DNA from: an uncultured Maribacter sp. | GTDB taxonomy: Bacteria > Bacteroidota > Bacteroidia > Flavobacteriales > Flavobacteriaceae | DNA length: 64,000 bases | Assembly: GCF_947500405.1 (NCBI RefSeq) | Contig: NZ_CANMRY010000008.1 | Span: 1 to 64,000 of the forward strand | Reading direction: 5' to 3' | Notes under the pieces: model-generated | The model's input: the letters and a program-made list of their open reading frames with translations, nothing else | Told to the model about the DNA's origin: nothing | Databases searched by the model: none | Made by a program: the position numbers and the translations under genes | Part shown: positions 1 to 7,130 of the stretch, piece after piece | How the letters are laid out: each line of letters opens with the position of its first letter | How positions within the stretch are numbered: position 1 is the stretch's first letter

Positions 1-522
1 GTAAGCGACATCACATACATTAAAACTGAAAATGGACATAATTACTTAGCTTTAGTAACCGATGCCTATTCCAAGCAAATCATGGGCTATAAACTCGACA
101 ACCATATGAGAACATCACTTTGCAAAGATGCACTCGCTATGGCCATTAAAAACAGAAAATATCCCAATCAAAAACTAATTCATCATTCAGACAGAGGATT
201 CCAGTACTGCAACCCAAAATACACCTGCTTTGCTGAAGAAAACAACATCACAATGAGTATGACAGAGCAATACGACCCGTACGAAAACGCTGTGGCCGAA
301 CGTATCAATAGAACTTTAAAACATGAATACGGACTCAAAAAAACAATAAAAAATACCAAAATAGCGCAACAAATGACACAACAGGCGGTATTTATTTACA
401 ACAATCTTAGAACACATTTTAGCCTGGACCTAAGGAAACCAGCTGAAGTTCATCTCAATCCAAACATTAAATACAAATCCTATCGAAAAAATAAACTAAA
501 TTTACCTGAATTAACAATTTAA
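1..522 (+). CDS. IS3-family transposase (OrfB), 5' end outside window
   Basis: Catalytic DDE (rve) half of an IS3-family transposase, which cuts and joins the element's ends during transposition. The frame is open from base 1 and begins inside the core at the first catalytic Asp (SDITYI, codon 3). The second Asp is in HHSDRG (codon 64) and the Glu in NAVAE (codon 100), giving the D35E spacing expected for IS3. The N-terminal HTH part and OrfA lie outside the window. The C-terminus (KSYRKNK...) matches the decayed IS3 tail near 6065. Catalytic residues are intact in the visible part, but the right end has drifted from the usual terminal bases, so mobility is uncertain. Confidence 0.93.
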   Translation, partial: VSDITYIKTENGHNYLALVTDAYSKQIMGYKLDNHMRTSLCKDALAMAIKNRKYPNQKLIHHSDRGFQYCNPKYTCFAEENNITMSMTEQYDPYENAVAERINRTLKHEYGLKKTIKNTKIAQQMTQQAVFIYNNLRTHFSLDLRKPAEVHLNPNIKYKSYRKNKLNLPELTI

Positions 523-609
523 GAACAGGCCTAGTTCAAACTATTTTTTTGCCTTCCAAACGGCTGAAAAAAATCTTTTGAACGGACAAAAAGGTCAACC
601 TATTTCAGT
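1..609 (+). mobile_element. IS3-family insertion sequence, right part with terminal repeat
   Basis: Transposase codons followed by about 85 bp of non-coding right end finishing in GTCAACCTATTTCAG (595-607). Bacteroidota IS3 elements typically end in a sequence of this form closed by GACA. Here the closing bases read TATA, so the end is degraded. The same right-end block recurs at 10256-10349 with clear but imperfect similarity, including the shared AGTTCAAACTATTTTTTT stretch. Confidence 0.75.
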
Positions 610-619
610 ATAATACAAA

Positions 620-1000
620 ATGACAAACTGTATATTTAACAACAAAGAAATTGAAATTAACTCGGAGTTTGAATTGAGCAGTGTAATGAATATCGAAATG
701 AAGAATGAATTCAGCGAAATTTGTTTGTATAAAAATGACAAATCATCACTTACTGTTTTGACAAATAAAATTGAGAAAAAAGTATTTTTAATGTTTCAAG
801 ATTTAGAAAAAGACATATCCTATGTGCCAAAAATTTCTGAAAATAGTTCTGAACTTTACGTAGATTTCTTGTTAAGCAATGGACAAAAGGATGAATACCC
901 AGCAAATTGGCTTGTTGACTTTGAGTTAGCGAAAAAATCAATTTTAGAATATTATAAAAATGGACAAATGTGGAACGGAATTAACTGGAATGAAGAATAA
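620..1000 (+). CDS. Imm1-like immunity protein (tentative)
   Basis: Small acidic soluble protein of 126 aa with no signal peptide or membrane segment. The C-terminal part, an alternating beta stretch followed by a helix ending in ILEYYKNGQMWNGINW, resembles the end of Imm1-type immunity proteins (helix, short -G- turn, terminal W). Such proteins neutralise polymorphic toxins. No toxin gene is adjacent. The start codon lies 11-13 bp after the degraded IS3 right end, and an attC-like palindrome follows 10 bp after the stop. The gene is therefore isolated between mobile or recombination features, as an orphan immunity cassette would be. Family assignment is by eye and weak; otherwise a hypothetical protein. 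Confidence 0.45.
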   Translation: MTNCIFNNKEIEINSEFELSSVMNIEMKNEFSEICLYKNDKSSLTVLTNKIEKKVFLMFQDLEKDISYVPKISENSSELYVDFLLSNGQKDEYPANWLVDFELAKKSILEYYKNGQMWNGINWNEE

Positions 1001-1010
1001 AAACTGTAGG

Positions 1011-1140
1011 TAACAATGTATAACCGCAATTACGGCGGATTCGACTACGTCCGAATCCACTCGGAATTGCTAACGTCCGTGCTAAACCGAAAATAATCGC
1101 TAATTTAACCCGTAACTGACGGTTATACGAGACCGTTGTA
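1011..1140. repeat. attC-like imperfect palindromic element
   Basis: Outer arms GTATAACCG (1018-1026) and CGGTTATAC (1120-1128) are a perfect 9-bp inverted repeat. They are extended outward by TAACAA (1011-1016) against GTTGTA (1135-1140), with six unpaired bases on the right side only. Nested inside are GCAATT/AATTGC (1026-1031, 1065-1070) and GGATTCG/CGAATCC (1037-1043, 1052-1058). A long bulged palindrome placed just after a small orphan gene is the layout of an integron attC site. The core bases do not match the attC consensus well, so the recombination role is inference. Confidence 0.5.
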
Positions 1141-1302
1141 AACCATATTTCAGGACAAGACATTTCGGGCGACTCGTAATATTCATCTCTTCTACTTCTA
1201 CTTCAAATTAACATCATCCTAAAAATAGTGAAATTTAAATATAATCTATTTTATTTTACTAAATGTAAAGTTTTATTTACTTTTGTTTAAAAATAATAGA
1301 AT

Positions 1303-1758
1303 ATGAAAACGCATATATTACCAAATTGGTGTAAAAAACTTGGATTAATCCTTTTTATCATTGCCTCTCTACTTAATGGAAGTCTAAACTTTATTAATAA
1401 TTCAATCAATAAATATAAAATATCAGGGATTAATGCTTACGAAATAGGAACGGAATCTGATAATGGAATATTAGGTCTTTTAAATGCCTTCTCTGGCGGA
1501 GGGTTAAGTTATGGAATTGATTTTGTTGCGATAATTGCAATGTTAATCTATATGGTTTCGAAAGAAAAAGTAGAAGACGATTTCATAGACAAATTACGTC
1601 TAGAATCTTTTCAGCTAACTTTTATAATTGGAATATTAGTTACAATTTTTATGTATATTTTAGCTAAAGATTTAAAACTGACTTTAGATTATTTTATATT
1701 TCCATTGCTTTGGTCTTACATAATAATATTCTTTATCAAAAGAAAAATGTATTTATGA
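1303..1758 (+). CDS. Four-helix membrane protein paired with XRE regulator
   Basis: 151-aa integral membrane protein of unknown function. Four hydrophobic segments are visible: about residues 12-32, 70-88, 105-122 and 127-146. The last ends in a basic KRKM tail. The stop codon overlaps the start of the following XRE gene in an ATGA, so the two are co-translated. A small multi-pass membrane protein coupled to a roughly 65-aa YozG-like regulator is a common arrangement in Firmicutes and Bacteroidota; its physiological role is not established. No catalytic motif is visible. Confidence 0.7.
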   Translation: MKTHILPNWCKKLGLILFIIASLLNGSLNFINNSINKYKISGINAYEIGTESDNGILGLLNAFSGGGLSYGIDFVAIIAMLIYMVSKEKVEDDFIDKLRLESFQLTFIIGILVTIFMYILAKDLKLTLDYFIFPLLWSYIIIFFIKRKMYL

Positions 1759-1949
1759 AAAATCTTGTAAAAGTAGAAAGAGCTAGACACAACTTAACGC
1801 AAGCAGAATTGGCGAAAGAAATAAATGTTTCACGACAAACTATTCACGCAATAGAAAAAAACAAATTTAATCCTTCTGTTACTTTAGCAATCAGAATGGC
1901 TCATTTTTTTAAAGTTACAGTTGAATATTTATTTAATATTGAAGAATAA
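1755..1949 (+). CDS. XRE-family (YozG-like) transcriptional regulator
   Basis: 64-aa protein that is almost entirely one Cro/CI helix-turn-helix. The HTH spans LTQAELAKEINVSRQTIHAIEKN, followed by NPSVTLAIRMAHFF and VEYLF, the standard YozG-type layout. I use the ATG at 1755, which overlaps the upstream stop by 4 bp. The upstream in-frame ATG at 1710 would add 15 residues from inside the membrane-protein gene and is unlikely. It probably represses its own operon, by analogy with the family. Confidence 0.85.
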   Translation: MKNLVKVERARHNLTQAELAKEINVSRQTIHAIEKNKFNPSVTLAIRMAHFFKVTVEYLFNIEE

Positions 1950-1964
1950 TTTAAAAAACGATTT

Positions 1965-2008
1965 GCCAACACCGTATAAAATTAATTGCTGGTTTTAGCC
2001 TACTTACG
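1965..2008. repeat. Truncated intergenic palindromic repeat (left arm only)
   Basis: GCCAACACCGTATAAAATTAATTGC followed by a TTTTAGCCTACTTACG stretch. It looks like the left arm of the same broad class of intergenic element as 1011-1140. No matching right arm is present, and the next gene starts 4 bp after it. Recognition rests on general resemblance to Bacteroidota intergenic repeats. Confidence 0.35.
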
Positions 2009-2011
2009 AAA

Positions 2012-2578
2012 ATGAAAAAATTCCTTATAAATAATTTTCAAATTTCAGAATCTGATGCTATTTTATTCTCTGCTTCTTTTAAAAAAATAGATTTAATTAA
2101 GGGGGAAAAATTTGTAGTCTACGGAAAGATTTCTAATAGAATTGGATTTGTTGAGAAAGGACTTTTAAAGTGTACTTTAATAGGAAATGATAAATCAGTT
2201 ATTGATGATTTTGTCTTTGAAAATCAGTTCGTGGCAAATTATTATAGTTTTTTAAGACAAGAAGAATCAAATAAGGAAATTGTTTGCCTTAAAAATTCTG
2301 TACTAAAAATAATAACCAGAAAGGAACTTGAAGATTTAGCAAGTAAACACTCATTTGTAGAAAAAATAGCAAGACAAGTATCTGAAAAACTATTCATTTC
2401 TACGGCAAAAAAGCTAGAGGATATTAGACTTTTAAATGCTGAAGAAAGATATCTAAAATTGGTTAAGATTAATAGAAGAATTGCTACTGAAATTCCGCAA
2501 TATGAAATTGCTTCTTATCTAAATGTAAGTCCGGAAACAGTTAGCCGAATTAGAAATAAAGTTGCTTTCCATTCTTGA
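2012..2578 (+). CDS. Crp/Fnr-family regulator A
   Basis: 188-aa regulator with an N-terminal cyclic-nucleotide-binding-type beta barrel (about residues 20-110), a dimerisation helix, and a C-terminal winged HTH. The barrel lacks the obvious Arg/Glu cAMP-pocket signature, so the ligand is unknown. The recognition helix reads SPETVSRIR: Glu175, Ser178 and Arg179 are the Fnr-type contacts, and the residue before Glu is Pro rather than the Arg used by Crp. This predicts a TTGAT-type half-site, and one is found overlapping this gene's own stop codon (2575-2588), upstream of the DUF1330 gene. Confidence 0.88.
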   Translation: MKKFLINNFQISESDAILFSASFKKIDLIKGEKFVVYGKISNRIGFVEKGLLKCTLIGNDKSVIDDFVFENQFVANYYSFLRQEESNKEIVCLKNSVLKIITRKELEDLASKHSFVEKIARQVSEKLFISTAKKLEDIRLLNAEERYLKLVKINRRIATEIPQYEIASYLNVSPETVSRIRNKVAFHS

Positions 2579-2618
2579 CCTATATCAATGAATGTTTAGA
2601 ATATTATTCTAACATTTA
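2575..2618 (+). promoter_or_regulatory. Fnr-type box and -7-like element before the DUF1330 gene
   Basis: TTGACCTATATCAA (2575-2588) matches TTGAT-N4-ATCAA at 9 of 10 positions and overlaps the stop of regulator A. A -7-like AACATTTA lies at 2611-2618. Its TTT starts 27 bp after the last box base, the same offset as in the other two regulator modules. The box centre falls near -42, a class II activator position. Confidence 0.6.
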
Positions 2619-2634
2619 TGGAAAATAATAAAAT

Positions 2635-3063
2635 ATGAATAAGCACATTAACGCAACACCAGAAACGGGCAAAGAATTCTATTTAAATTTCCATCAAAAA
2701 GGGAAAATTGTAATGCTTAATTTATTAAAGTTTAAATCTAAAGCTGATTATACAAATTTAGAGTCTATAAAACCACAAAAAGACATTAGTGGAGAAGAAG
2801 CTTATAAATTATATACAAATAACACATTAGTAGAGCTTAATAAATTAGGAAGTAAAATTCTATTTTATGGAGCGAGTAATAATTTCCTAATTGGGCCTGA
2901 ATCAGAAAAATGGGATGCTGTTCTCTTAGTTGAACACCAATCAGTCCAAACATTTATGAAATTTGCCGAAAGTAAAATTTATTTAAATAATGTTGGGCAT
3001 AGAACTGCGGGATTAGAAGATTCTAGATTACTACCAACAACTGAAATAAAAAATTACACCTAA
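2635..3063 (+). CDS. DUF1330-family protein
   Basis: 142-aa cytosolic protein with the DUF1330 dimeric alpha-beta-barrel fold. Visible are the opening VMLNLLKF strand, a SGEEAYKLY helix, a central ILFYGA strand, and WDAVLLVEHQSVQTFMKF with the SKIYLN helix typical of the family. Biochemical function of DUF1330 is unknown. It follows Crp/Fnr regulator A, with a Fnr-type box between them, so it is the likely regulated target. It is somewhat longer than the usual DUF1330 length of about 95 aa because of a loop near residues 30-50. Confidence 0.8.
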   Translation: MNKHINATPETGKEFYLNFHQKGKIVMLNLLKFKSKADYTNLESIKPQKDISGEEAYKLYTNNTLVELNKLGSKILFYGASNNFLIGPESEKWDAVLLVEHQSVQTFMKFAESKIYLNNVGHRTAGLEDSRLLPTTEIKNYT

Positions 3064-3094
3064 CAAAAAGAACTGAATTAAAAAACAAACAATT

Positions 3095-3301
3095 TTAAGC
3101 TAATTTAGAAACAAAGTTCTCTTCATACGGCAATCCTGTTTTAGCTATTGCAAAAGCCTGTTTTAACAGTTTGTTCGACACTGCTATTAAAACTATTTTT
3201 TCATCACTTTCCTTTGTTTCAGTATTTTTCATGTCATTATTTTGACTGTTGCAACTGAAAATTAACAAGCCAATTATAAATAATAAAATATATTTTTTCA
3301 T
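3095..3301 (-). pseudogene. Lipoprotein start fused to IS110-type transposase tail
   Basis: The first 20 or so residues are a lipoprotein signal (KKYILLFIIGLLIFSC, lipobox Cys17) with a short Asn/Glu-rich linker. The remainder, IVLIAVSNKLLKQAFAIAKTG and the final PYEENFVSKLA, reads like the C-terminal end of an IS110-family transposase (NKLLKQ-x-FA motif). The 68-aa product is therefore a chimera made when IS110 sequence replaced the body of a lipoprotein gene. It is probably not functional. No other IS110 part remains nearby. Confidence 0.6.
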
Positions 3302-3342
3302 TGCGTTAAATTTTAAGGATTAAACATTTTTAGTAGTATAGA

Positions 3343-3364
3343 GGAGACCAATTACTCGGTCTCC
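3343..3364. promoter_or_regulatory. 22-bp palindrome, terminator hairpin or operator
   Basis: GGAGACC (3343-3349) and GGTCTCC (3358-3364) are a perfect 7-bp inverted repeat around AATTACTC. It lies downstream of hsp20 on the minus strand and could end that transcript, although the following bases are not a T-run. The internal GACCAATTACTCGGTC is pseudo-symmetric (GACCnAnTAnTnGGTC), like a TetR-type operator. Related copies occur at 4246-4263 and 9508-9522. Confidence 0.45.
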
Positions 3365-3408
3365 TACTATTTACTTTACACTTGAATCAAAAAAAATTAG
3401 TAAATCGA

Positions 3409-3885
3409 TTATGAAATCTTAATGGTTCTAGCAGGCTTTTGTTTTGCCTCTTCTTTTTTCGGTAAGAAAATACTCAAAATGCCTTCGTTATAACTCGCAT
3501 TAATTTTTTCATCATTTACACTTTCAGGTAGAGTAAAGGTTCTTTTAAAAGAAGAGTAACCAAACTCTCTACGAGTATAATTCTCCTCTTTATGTTCATT
3601 TTCTTCCTTTGTCTCTGTCGAGATGGATAATACTTGATTATCGATGTCAATTTGGAAATCTGATTTTTTAAGACCTGGAACTGCCATTTCTACCGTAAAA
3701 TCATCAGCAGTTTCTTTGATATTTACTTTTGGTAAAGTAATTCCAGTATTGAAGTTTGAGCTAAATACTGATGGTAGGTCTCGATTAAAGATGTCATCTA
3801 ACCAATTTGACAAAGTTGGGAAATTTTGATTTGAATTGCTGTTCGCTAAACTTCCGTTTTTAGGAACACTAACTAAATTGCTCAT
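3409..3885 (-). CDS. hsp20: Small heat-shock protein Hsp20
   Basis: 158-aa ATP-independent holdase that keeps unfolding proteins soluble. The alpha-crystallin domain runs from about residue 48 to 145: NIKETADDFTVEMAVPG, the FQIDIDNQVLSIS strand pair, RREFGYSSFKRTFTLPE, and GILSIFLPKKEE. The C-terminal tail carries the I-x-I motif (TIKIS) that docks neighbouring dimers during oligomer assembly. The N-terminus has the variable arm with LSNWLDDIFN. It is monocistronic, with a 22-bp hairpin downstream. No CIRCE-like element is visible upstream. Confidence 0.95.
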   Translation of the reverse strand: MSNLVSVPKNGSLANSNSNQNFPTLSNWLDDIFNRDLPSVFSSNFNTGITLPKVNIKETADDFTVEMAVPGLKKSDFQIDIDNQVLSISTETKEENEHKEENYTRREFGYSSFKRTFTLPESVNDEKINASYNEGILSIFLPKKEEAKQKPARTIKIS

Positions 3886-4192
3886 AATTACAAAATTTTA
3901 AATTAAACATTATTTCAAATTTGAAACCTCTATTGATTTCGACTTCAATAGAACAAATAAAATACCAAAATAGATTAACCATATTTTATCCTAAATGTTT
4001 TATTAAAATGACGTGTTTCGCTGTCAATTTTTCAGAAAGGTTATCATTTTTCCGCTCAAATAAATGTCAAATTGACATTTTAAATATATCAAAAGAAGAA
4101 AATAAAAAACAAGAATCTCTAACACAAAGATGTGGATAAGCACTACACACAACAACATTATCTTTAATGTTTCGGCATCAATATTTCGGTAG

Positions 4193-4471
4193 TTTTAAAA
4201 TATAACTCTGGCTGACTTTTTAAATGAAAAATAATTCACTCAGACGGACTTATTACTCGGTCCAATTTCCTTTGTCTGAATTTTATAGGTAAATTGTAAA
4301 CTCATAGTTAAATTGAAAATTTAGAAGATTGAATCTACTAAATCTATAGGTTTGAATTTATAACTTGCCAACTGAATTGAAAACTAAAAAAGGTAACAAG
4401 TGGTTACATTTTAAACTGGGCGAAGTACTTTATCTATGTAAAATAATTTTAAAATATAACTCTGGCTGACT
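4193..4471 (+). repeat. 25-bp direct repeat pair, 254 bp apart
   Basis: The same 25 bases (TTTTAAAATATAACTCTGGC followed by TGACT) occur at 4193-4217 and 4447-4471. The intervening DNA carries the palindrome at 4246-4263 and the IS3-like scrap at 4386-4437. The pair could be a duplicated insertion end or the product of recombination between related debris. Confidence 0.6.
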
Positions 4472-4491
4472 GGTTAGCGTACATTTTTATA

Positions 4492-4519
4492 GCCCAAAAT
4501 CGTAGCAGAAACGTTGGGC
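4492..4519. repeat. attC-core-like inverted repeat
   Basis: GCCCAAA at 4492-4498 and GTTGGGC at 4513-4519. The right heptamer fits the attC R' core GTTRRRY exactly, and the left fits the R'' core RYYYAAC at six of seven positions. The two are separated by only 14 bases, shorter than known attC sites. It lies 36 bp before the start of Crp/Fnr regulator B. Confidence 0.35.
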
Positions 4520-4554
4520 ATCATTTACCAATGCCTCAGAAATTAGAACTCATA

Positions 4555-5118
4555 ATGAAGAAAAAATTAAAAGAACATATAGAAAAATTAATTCCTCTTT
4601 CAGATGACGAATTTACATTTGTTTTATCACATTTTACATTTGAAAAGTATAAAAAAAATGATTTTCTTATTCAAGAAGGAGAAAATGTAAATTATTGTTA
4701 TTATGTTCTTTCCGGGCTCTTGAAATTAGTGTTCAACGACAAAAATGGCAAACAACATATTGTGTCATTTGCAATGGAAGATTGGTGGGAAAGTGATTTC
4801 TCGGCTTATTTTTTGCAGACTAAATCTAAAATGTCATTACAATGCATTGAAGATACCAGTGTATATTCAATTAGTCATAAAAATTATCAAAAACTGTCAA
4901 CCGAATTACCAAAAATGGAGCTTTTTTTTCTTAAGAAATCTTACTCAGGACATATTGCTTCACAAAATAGAATTTTATCTTTTCTAACTTCAAATGCTAA
5001 AGAGAGATATGATCAGTTACTTAAACAACATCCCGTATTATTTCAACGAGTTCCAAAAAGCCTTTTAGCTTCTTACTTAGGTGTCTCACGTGAAACACTT
5101 AGTAGGTTTTCTTTATAG
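4555..5118 (+). CDS. Crp/Fnr-family regulator B
   Basis: 187-aa regulator: cNMP-type sensor barrel (about residues 18-110), linker helix, and winged HTH in the last 45 residues. The start at 4555 (MKKKLKEHIEKL) aligns with family N-termini; an ATG at 4531 would add 8 residues. The recognition helix VSRETLSRF has Arg179 directly before Glu180, plus Arg184, as in E. coli Crp (R-E-x3-R). This predicts a GTGA half-site, and a GTGAT-N4-GTCAC palindrome does lie 21 bp after its stop. The protein ends soon after the helix (RFSL), slightly shorter than regulators A and C. It probably controls the RidA-like gene downstream. Confidence 0.87.
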   Translation: MKKKLKEHIEKLIPLSDDEFTFVLSHFTFEKYKKNDFLIQEGENVNYCYYVLSGLLKLVFNDKNGKQHIVSFAMEDWWESDFSAYFLQTKSKMSLQCIEDTSVYSISHKNYQKLSTELPKMELFFLKKSYSGHIASQNRILSFLTSNAKERYDQLLKQHPVLFQRVPKSLLASYLGVSRETLSRFSL

Positions 5119-5138
5119 AGTTTTCACTTCTTTATAAT

Positions 5139-5183
5139 TGTGATGTTTGTCACGCGCGAACAATACTTTTATTCAAATATTTG
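5139..5183 (+). promoter_or_regulatory. Crp-type box and -7-like element before ridA-like gene
   Basis: TGTGATGTTTGTCACG (5139-5154) matches the Crp consensus TGTGA-N6-TCACA at 9 of 10 positions. A -7-like AATATTTG lies at 5176-5183. Its TTTG begins 27 bp after the last base of the 14-bp core (5140-5153), identical to the arrangement in module C. The translation start is 24 bp after the -7 element. Confidence 0.6.
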
Positions 5184-5207
5184 TAGTCTAAAAACAAAAC
5201 TATAATT

Positions 5208-5678
5208 ATGAGAAGTAAAGTAAAATTATTAGCAATTATATTATTAACTACTGTGTCAACATTTGCACAAAACGAAAAAAAGAAACAGATGGAAAAACAA
5301 ATAATAAATCCATGGAAATGGCAAAATGAAAGAAGCTATGTACAAGCAATTGAAGTAACAAAACCTGAGGGAACTTTATATGTTTCTGGACAAACAGCTA
5401 TCGATTCTGACGGAAAATCAAGTACTGCTGATATGAAAACCCAACTAATTAAATCTATAGATAATTTAGAGAAAGTTATTAAGGAAGCTGGATATGAATG
5501 TAAAAATATTGTTAGATTAAATATCTATACCACTTCATCAGAAGAGCTTTTTTCTTGTTTTGATGTTTTCCAAAATTGGATAGCCAAACACAATATAAAA
5601 CAAGCTAGTACTTTATTAGAAGTAAAAAGTCTTTTTGAAACACTAAAAGTAGAATTAGAAGTTACTGTTGTAAGGTAA
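5208..5678 (+). CDS. Exported RidA (YjgF/UK114)-family protein
   Basis: RidA-type trimeric protein; family members hydrolyse reactive enamine/imine intermediates to ketones. The fold is recognisable from TLYVSGQTAID, MKTQLIKSIDNLEKVIKEAG and NIVRLNIYTT (the conserved Arg of the active site). It ends in VELEVTVV, with the Glu usual at the pocket. Unusually the frame starts with a clear signal peptide (KLLAIILLTTVSTFAQ), giving 156 aa instead of about 125, so the product would be periplasmic. A second Met at residue 28 (MEKQIINPW) could start a cytosolic form. It is the probable target of regulator B. Confidence 0.85.
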   Translation: MRSKVKLLAIILLTTVSTFAQNEKKKQMEKQIINPWKWQNERSYVQAIEVTKPEGTLYVSGQTAIDSDGKSSTADMKTQLIKSIDNLEKVIKEAGYECKNIVRLNIYTTSSEELFSCFDVFQNWIAKHNIKQASTLLEVKSLFETLKVELEVTVVR

Positions 5679-5839
5679 TATTTGATTAAAGTACTAAAAA
5701 CGAATGCCCTACAAGGTATAAAAGTAATAGCGGCTTGAACTCTAACTCAAGTCGTTATTTTTTTTAAATTCAGTAAATTATTATCCAAAAAGTTAGCGCA
5801 TAAAAATCCGCTACCTTTTATGGTTCAACATCAATACGT

Positions 5840-5932
5840 ACTCAAGAACTTAACGCAACAAATCTAAAATTATAGATTTGTTATAAAACGCCACAGGAAA
5901 TTATGGGTTTTGAACTAAAAAATGTAGCTTAG
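5840..5932 (+). pseudogene. IS30-family transposase C-terminal remnant
   Basis: Reading one plus frame gives NLTQQI*NYRFVIKRPQEIMGFELKNVA*, which resembles the last part of IS30 transposases (KLNNRPRKxLGFKTPxEV). It contains a stop and lacks the DDE core. The tail is similar to the better preserved remnant ending at 12088. Confidence 0.5.
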
Positions 5933-6059
5933 TATCAAACAAAAAAGCAATATTTGTTGCTCTAAATCCCTGAATGCAGAAAGTAAAACCCATTATAACA
6001 ATTTTAGAACTCATTAGTGTCTAAATTTAAACACGCCTAACAGTGTTCACTTAAATCAA

Positions 6060-6152
6060 AACATAGACTACAAATCGTATCGAAAAAACAAAAATAATCT
6101 GAAATTATTAACCTTTTTAAATCATCAAAAAAGAGCAACCTATTTCAGGACA
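6060..6152 (+). pseudogene. IS3 transposase tail with intact right terminal repeat
   Basis: Codons for IDYKSYRKNKNNLKL match the C-terminus of the transposase at 1-522 (IKYKSYRKNKLNLPEL). They are followed by a right end closing in CAACCTATTTCAGGACA (6136-6152), the form expected of an IS3 right terminal repeat. The hydrolase gene begins 16 bp after it. Confidence 0.65.
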
Positions 6153-6168
6153 AAAAAAATACAGTTAA

Positions 6169-7122
6169 ATGAAAATAATTAACCTACTATTCATCCTTTT
6201 CTTTGAATATACACAAGTATTTTCTCAATCTGGTATATATAAAATAAATCAAATTGAAATAAAAAAAACGTACAAGGAAATTAGCCCAATTGGAAAATAT
6301 AGATATGATAGTTTATCATACGAAAAAGCTAGAAATCAAAAGGAATACATTTTTGAGACATTCAAATATAAATGCGATGGTTTTGAGATAAGTGGTTACT
6401 CATGTCGTCCAAAAAAAACTAGTAAGAAAGTGCCTGTCATTATTTATAATAGAGGGGGTACGGGGAATTTCGGAAGATTATCAGAAGAAGATTTACCAGA
6501 TTTTTACTGGCTTGCTAAAAATGGATTTGCTGTTTACGCATCTAATTACCGCTTTGTTGGAGATATGGGAAAAATAGACCAATCTGGAGGAGATGATATA
6601 AATGATGTTCTTAAATTGCATGAAATAGTAAAGAAAATTAATTATGTAGATAGTAATAATATTTTTATGATAGGTGTTTCGAGAGGTGGAATGATGACAT
6701 ACCAAAGTCTCAAAAAAATTAATATTAATGCAGCTGCTGTAATAGGTGGTGTTGCAGACCTAAAGTTGCAATCTATACAAAGACCTATATTTATAAGTGG
6801 TTGGTCAGATTTAGAAGAAGAGTATAATTATAAAGGATTAGCCAATATTTTACCCGAATTTAATAAAAACAGCGAAAAATATCTCAATGAACGTTCTGCA
6901 GTAGAATGGGCTAATGAAATAAATACACCTATTTATATTTTACATTCTAGACAAGATGGGAGAGTATCTGTTACGGGAGCGATTGAACTTGTGCAACAAC
7001 TCGATTTTTTTGATAAAGAATATAAATTCAAAATATACGATAGAAAAAGTCACAGTTTGCCCTATTCAAAATTTGATTCATTTACGGAAATAATTGAATG
7101 GTTCAAAAATCACCTAAAATAA
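6169..7122 (+). CDS. Exported alpha/beta hydrolase, S9 prolyl-oligopeptidase-like
   Basis: 317-aa secreted or periplasmic serine hydrolase. The signal peptide is about residues 1-20 (NLLFILFFEYTQVFSQ). The hydrolase domain shows VPVIIYNRGGTGNFG (oxyanion region), nucleophile elbow GVSRGG (Ser about residue 170), acid in HSRQDGRV (about 264) and His in KSHSLPYS (about 293). This is the order and spacing of the peptidase S9/dienelactone-hydrolase group. The substrate may be an oligopeptide or an ester; the sequence does not decide. It stands alone, starting 16 bp after an IS3 right end. Confidence 0.85.
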   Translation: MKIINLLFILFFEYTQVFSQSGIYKINQIEIKKTYKEISPIGKYRYDSLSYEKARNQKEYIFETFKYKCDGFEISGYSCRPKKTSKKVPVIIYNRGGTGNFGRLSEEDLPDFYWLAKNGFAVYASNYRFVGDMGKIDQSGGDDINDVLKLHEIVKKINYVDSNNIFMIGVSRGGMMTYQSLKKININAAAVIGGVADLKLQSIQRPIFISGWSDLEEEYNYKGLANILPEFNKNSEKYLNERSAVEWANEINTPIYILHSRQDGRVSVTGAIELVQQLDFFDKEYKFKIYDRKSHSLPYSKFDSFTEIIEWFKNHLK

Positions 7123-7130
7123 CATTTACC

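Larger units (their letters stand above)
3886..4554. other. Intergenic repeat-rich segment, no gene
   Basis: No convincing coding sequence. It contains a 25-bp perfect direct repeat (TTTTAAAATATAACTCTGGC...) at 4193-4217 and 4447-4471. It also holds a GGAC...GTCC palindrome (4246-4263) and a stretch at 4386-4437 that resembles 9916-9966 in the decayed IS3 copy. An inverted repeat GCCCAA/TTGGGC lies at 4492-4519. The segment looks like accumulated IS and recombination debris. Confidence 0.65.

Noticed and set aside
981..1163. 60-codon minus-strand frame
   Set aside because: It coincides with the attC-like palindrome; the translation only reflects the palindrome.
3921..4139. 72-codon plus-strand frame upstream of hsp20
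   Set aside because: No recognisable domain, odd amino-acid makeup, lies in repeat-rich spacer opposite the hsp20 promoter; treated as chance frame.
4193..4519. Possible CRISPR-like repeats
   Set aside because: Only two copies of a 25-bp repeat, 254 bp apart, with no regular spacers or cas genes.
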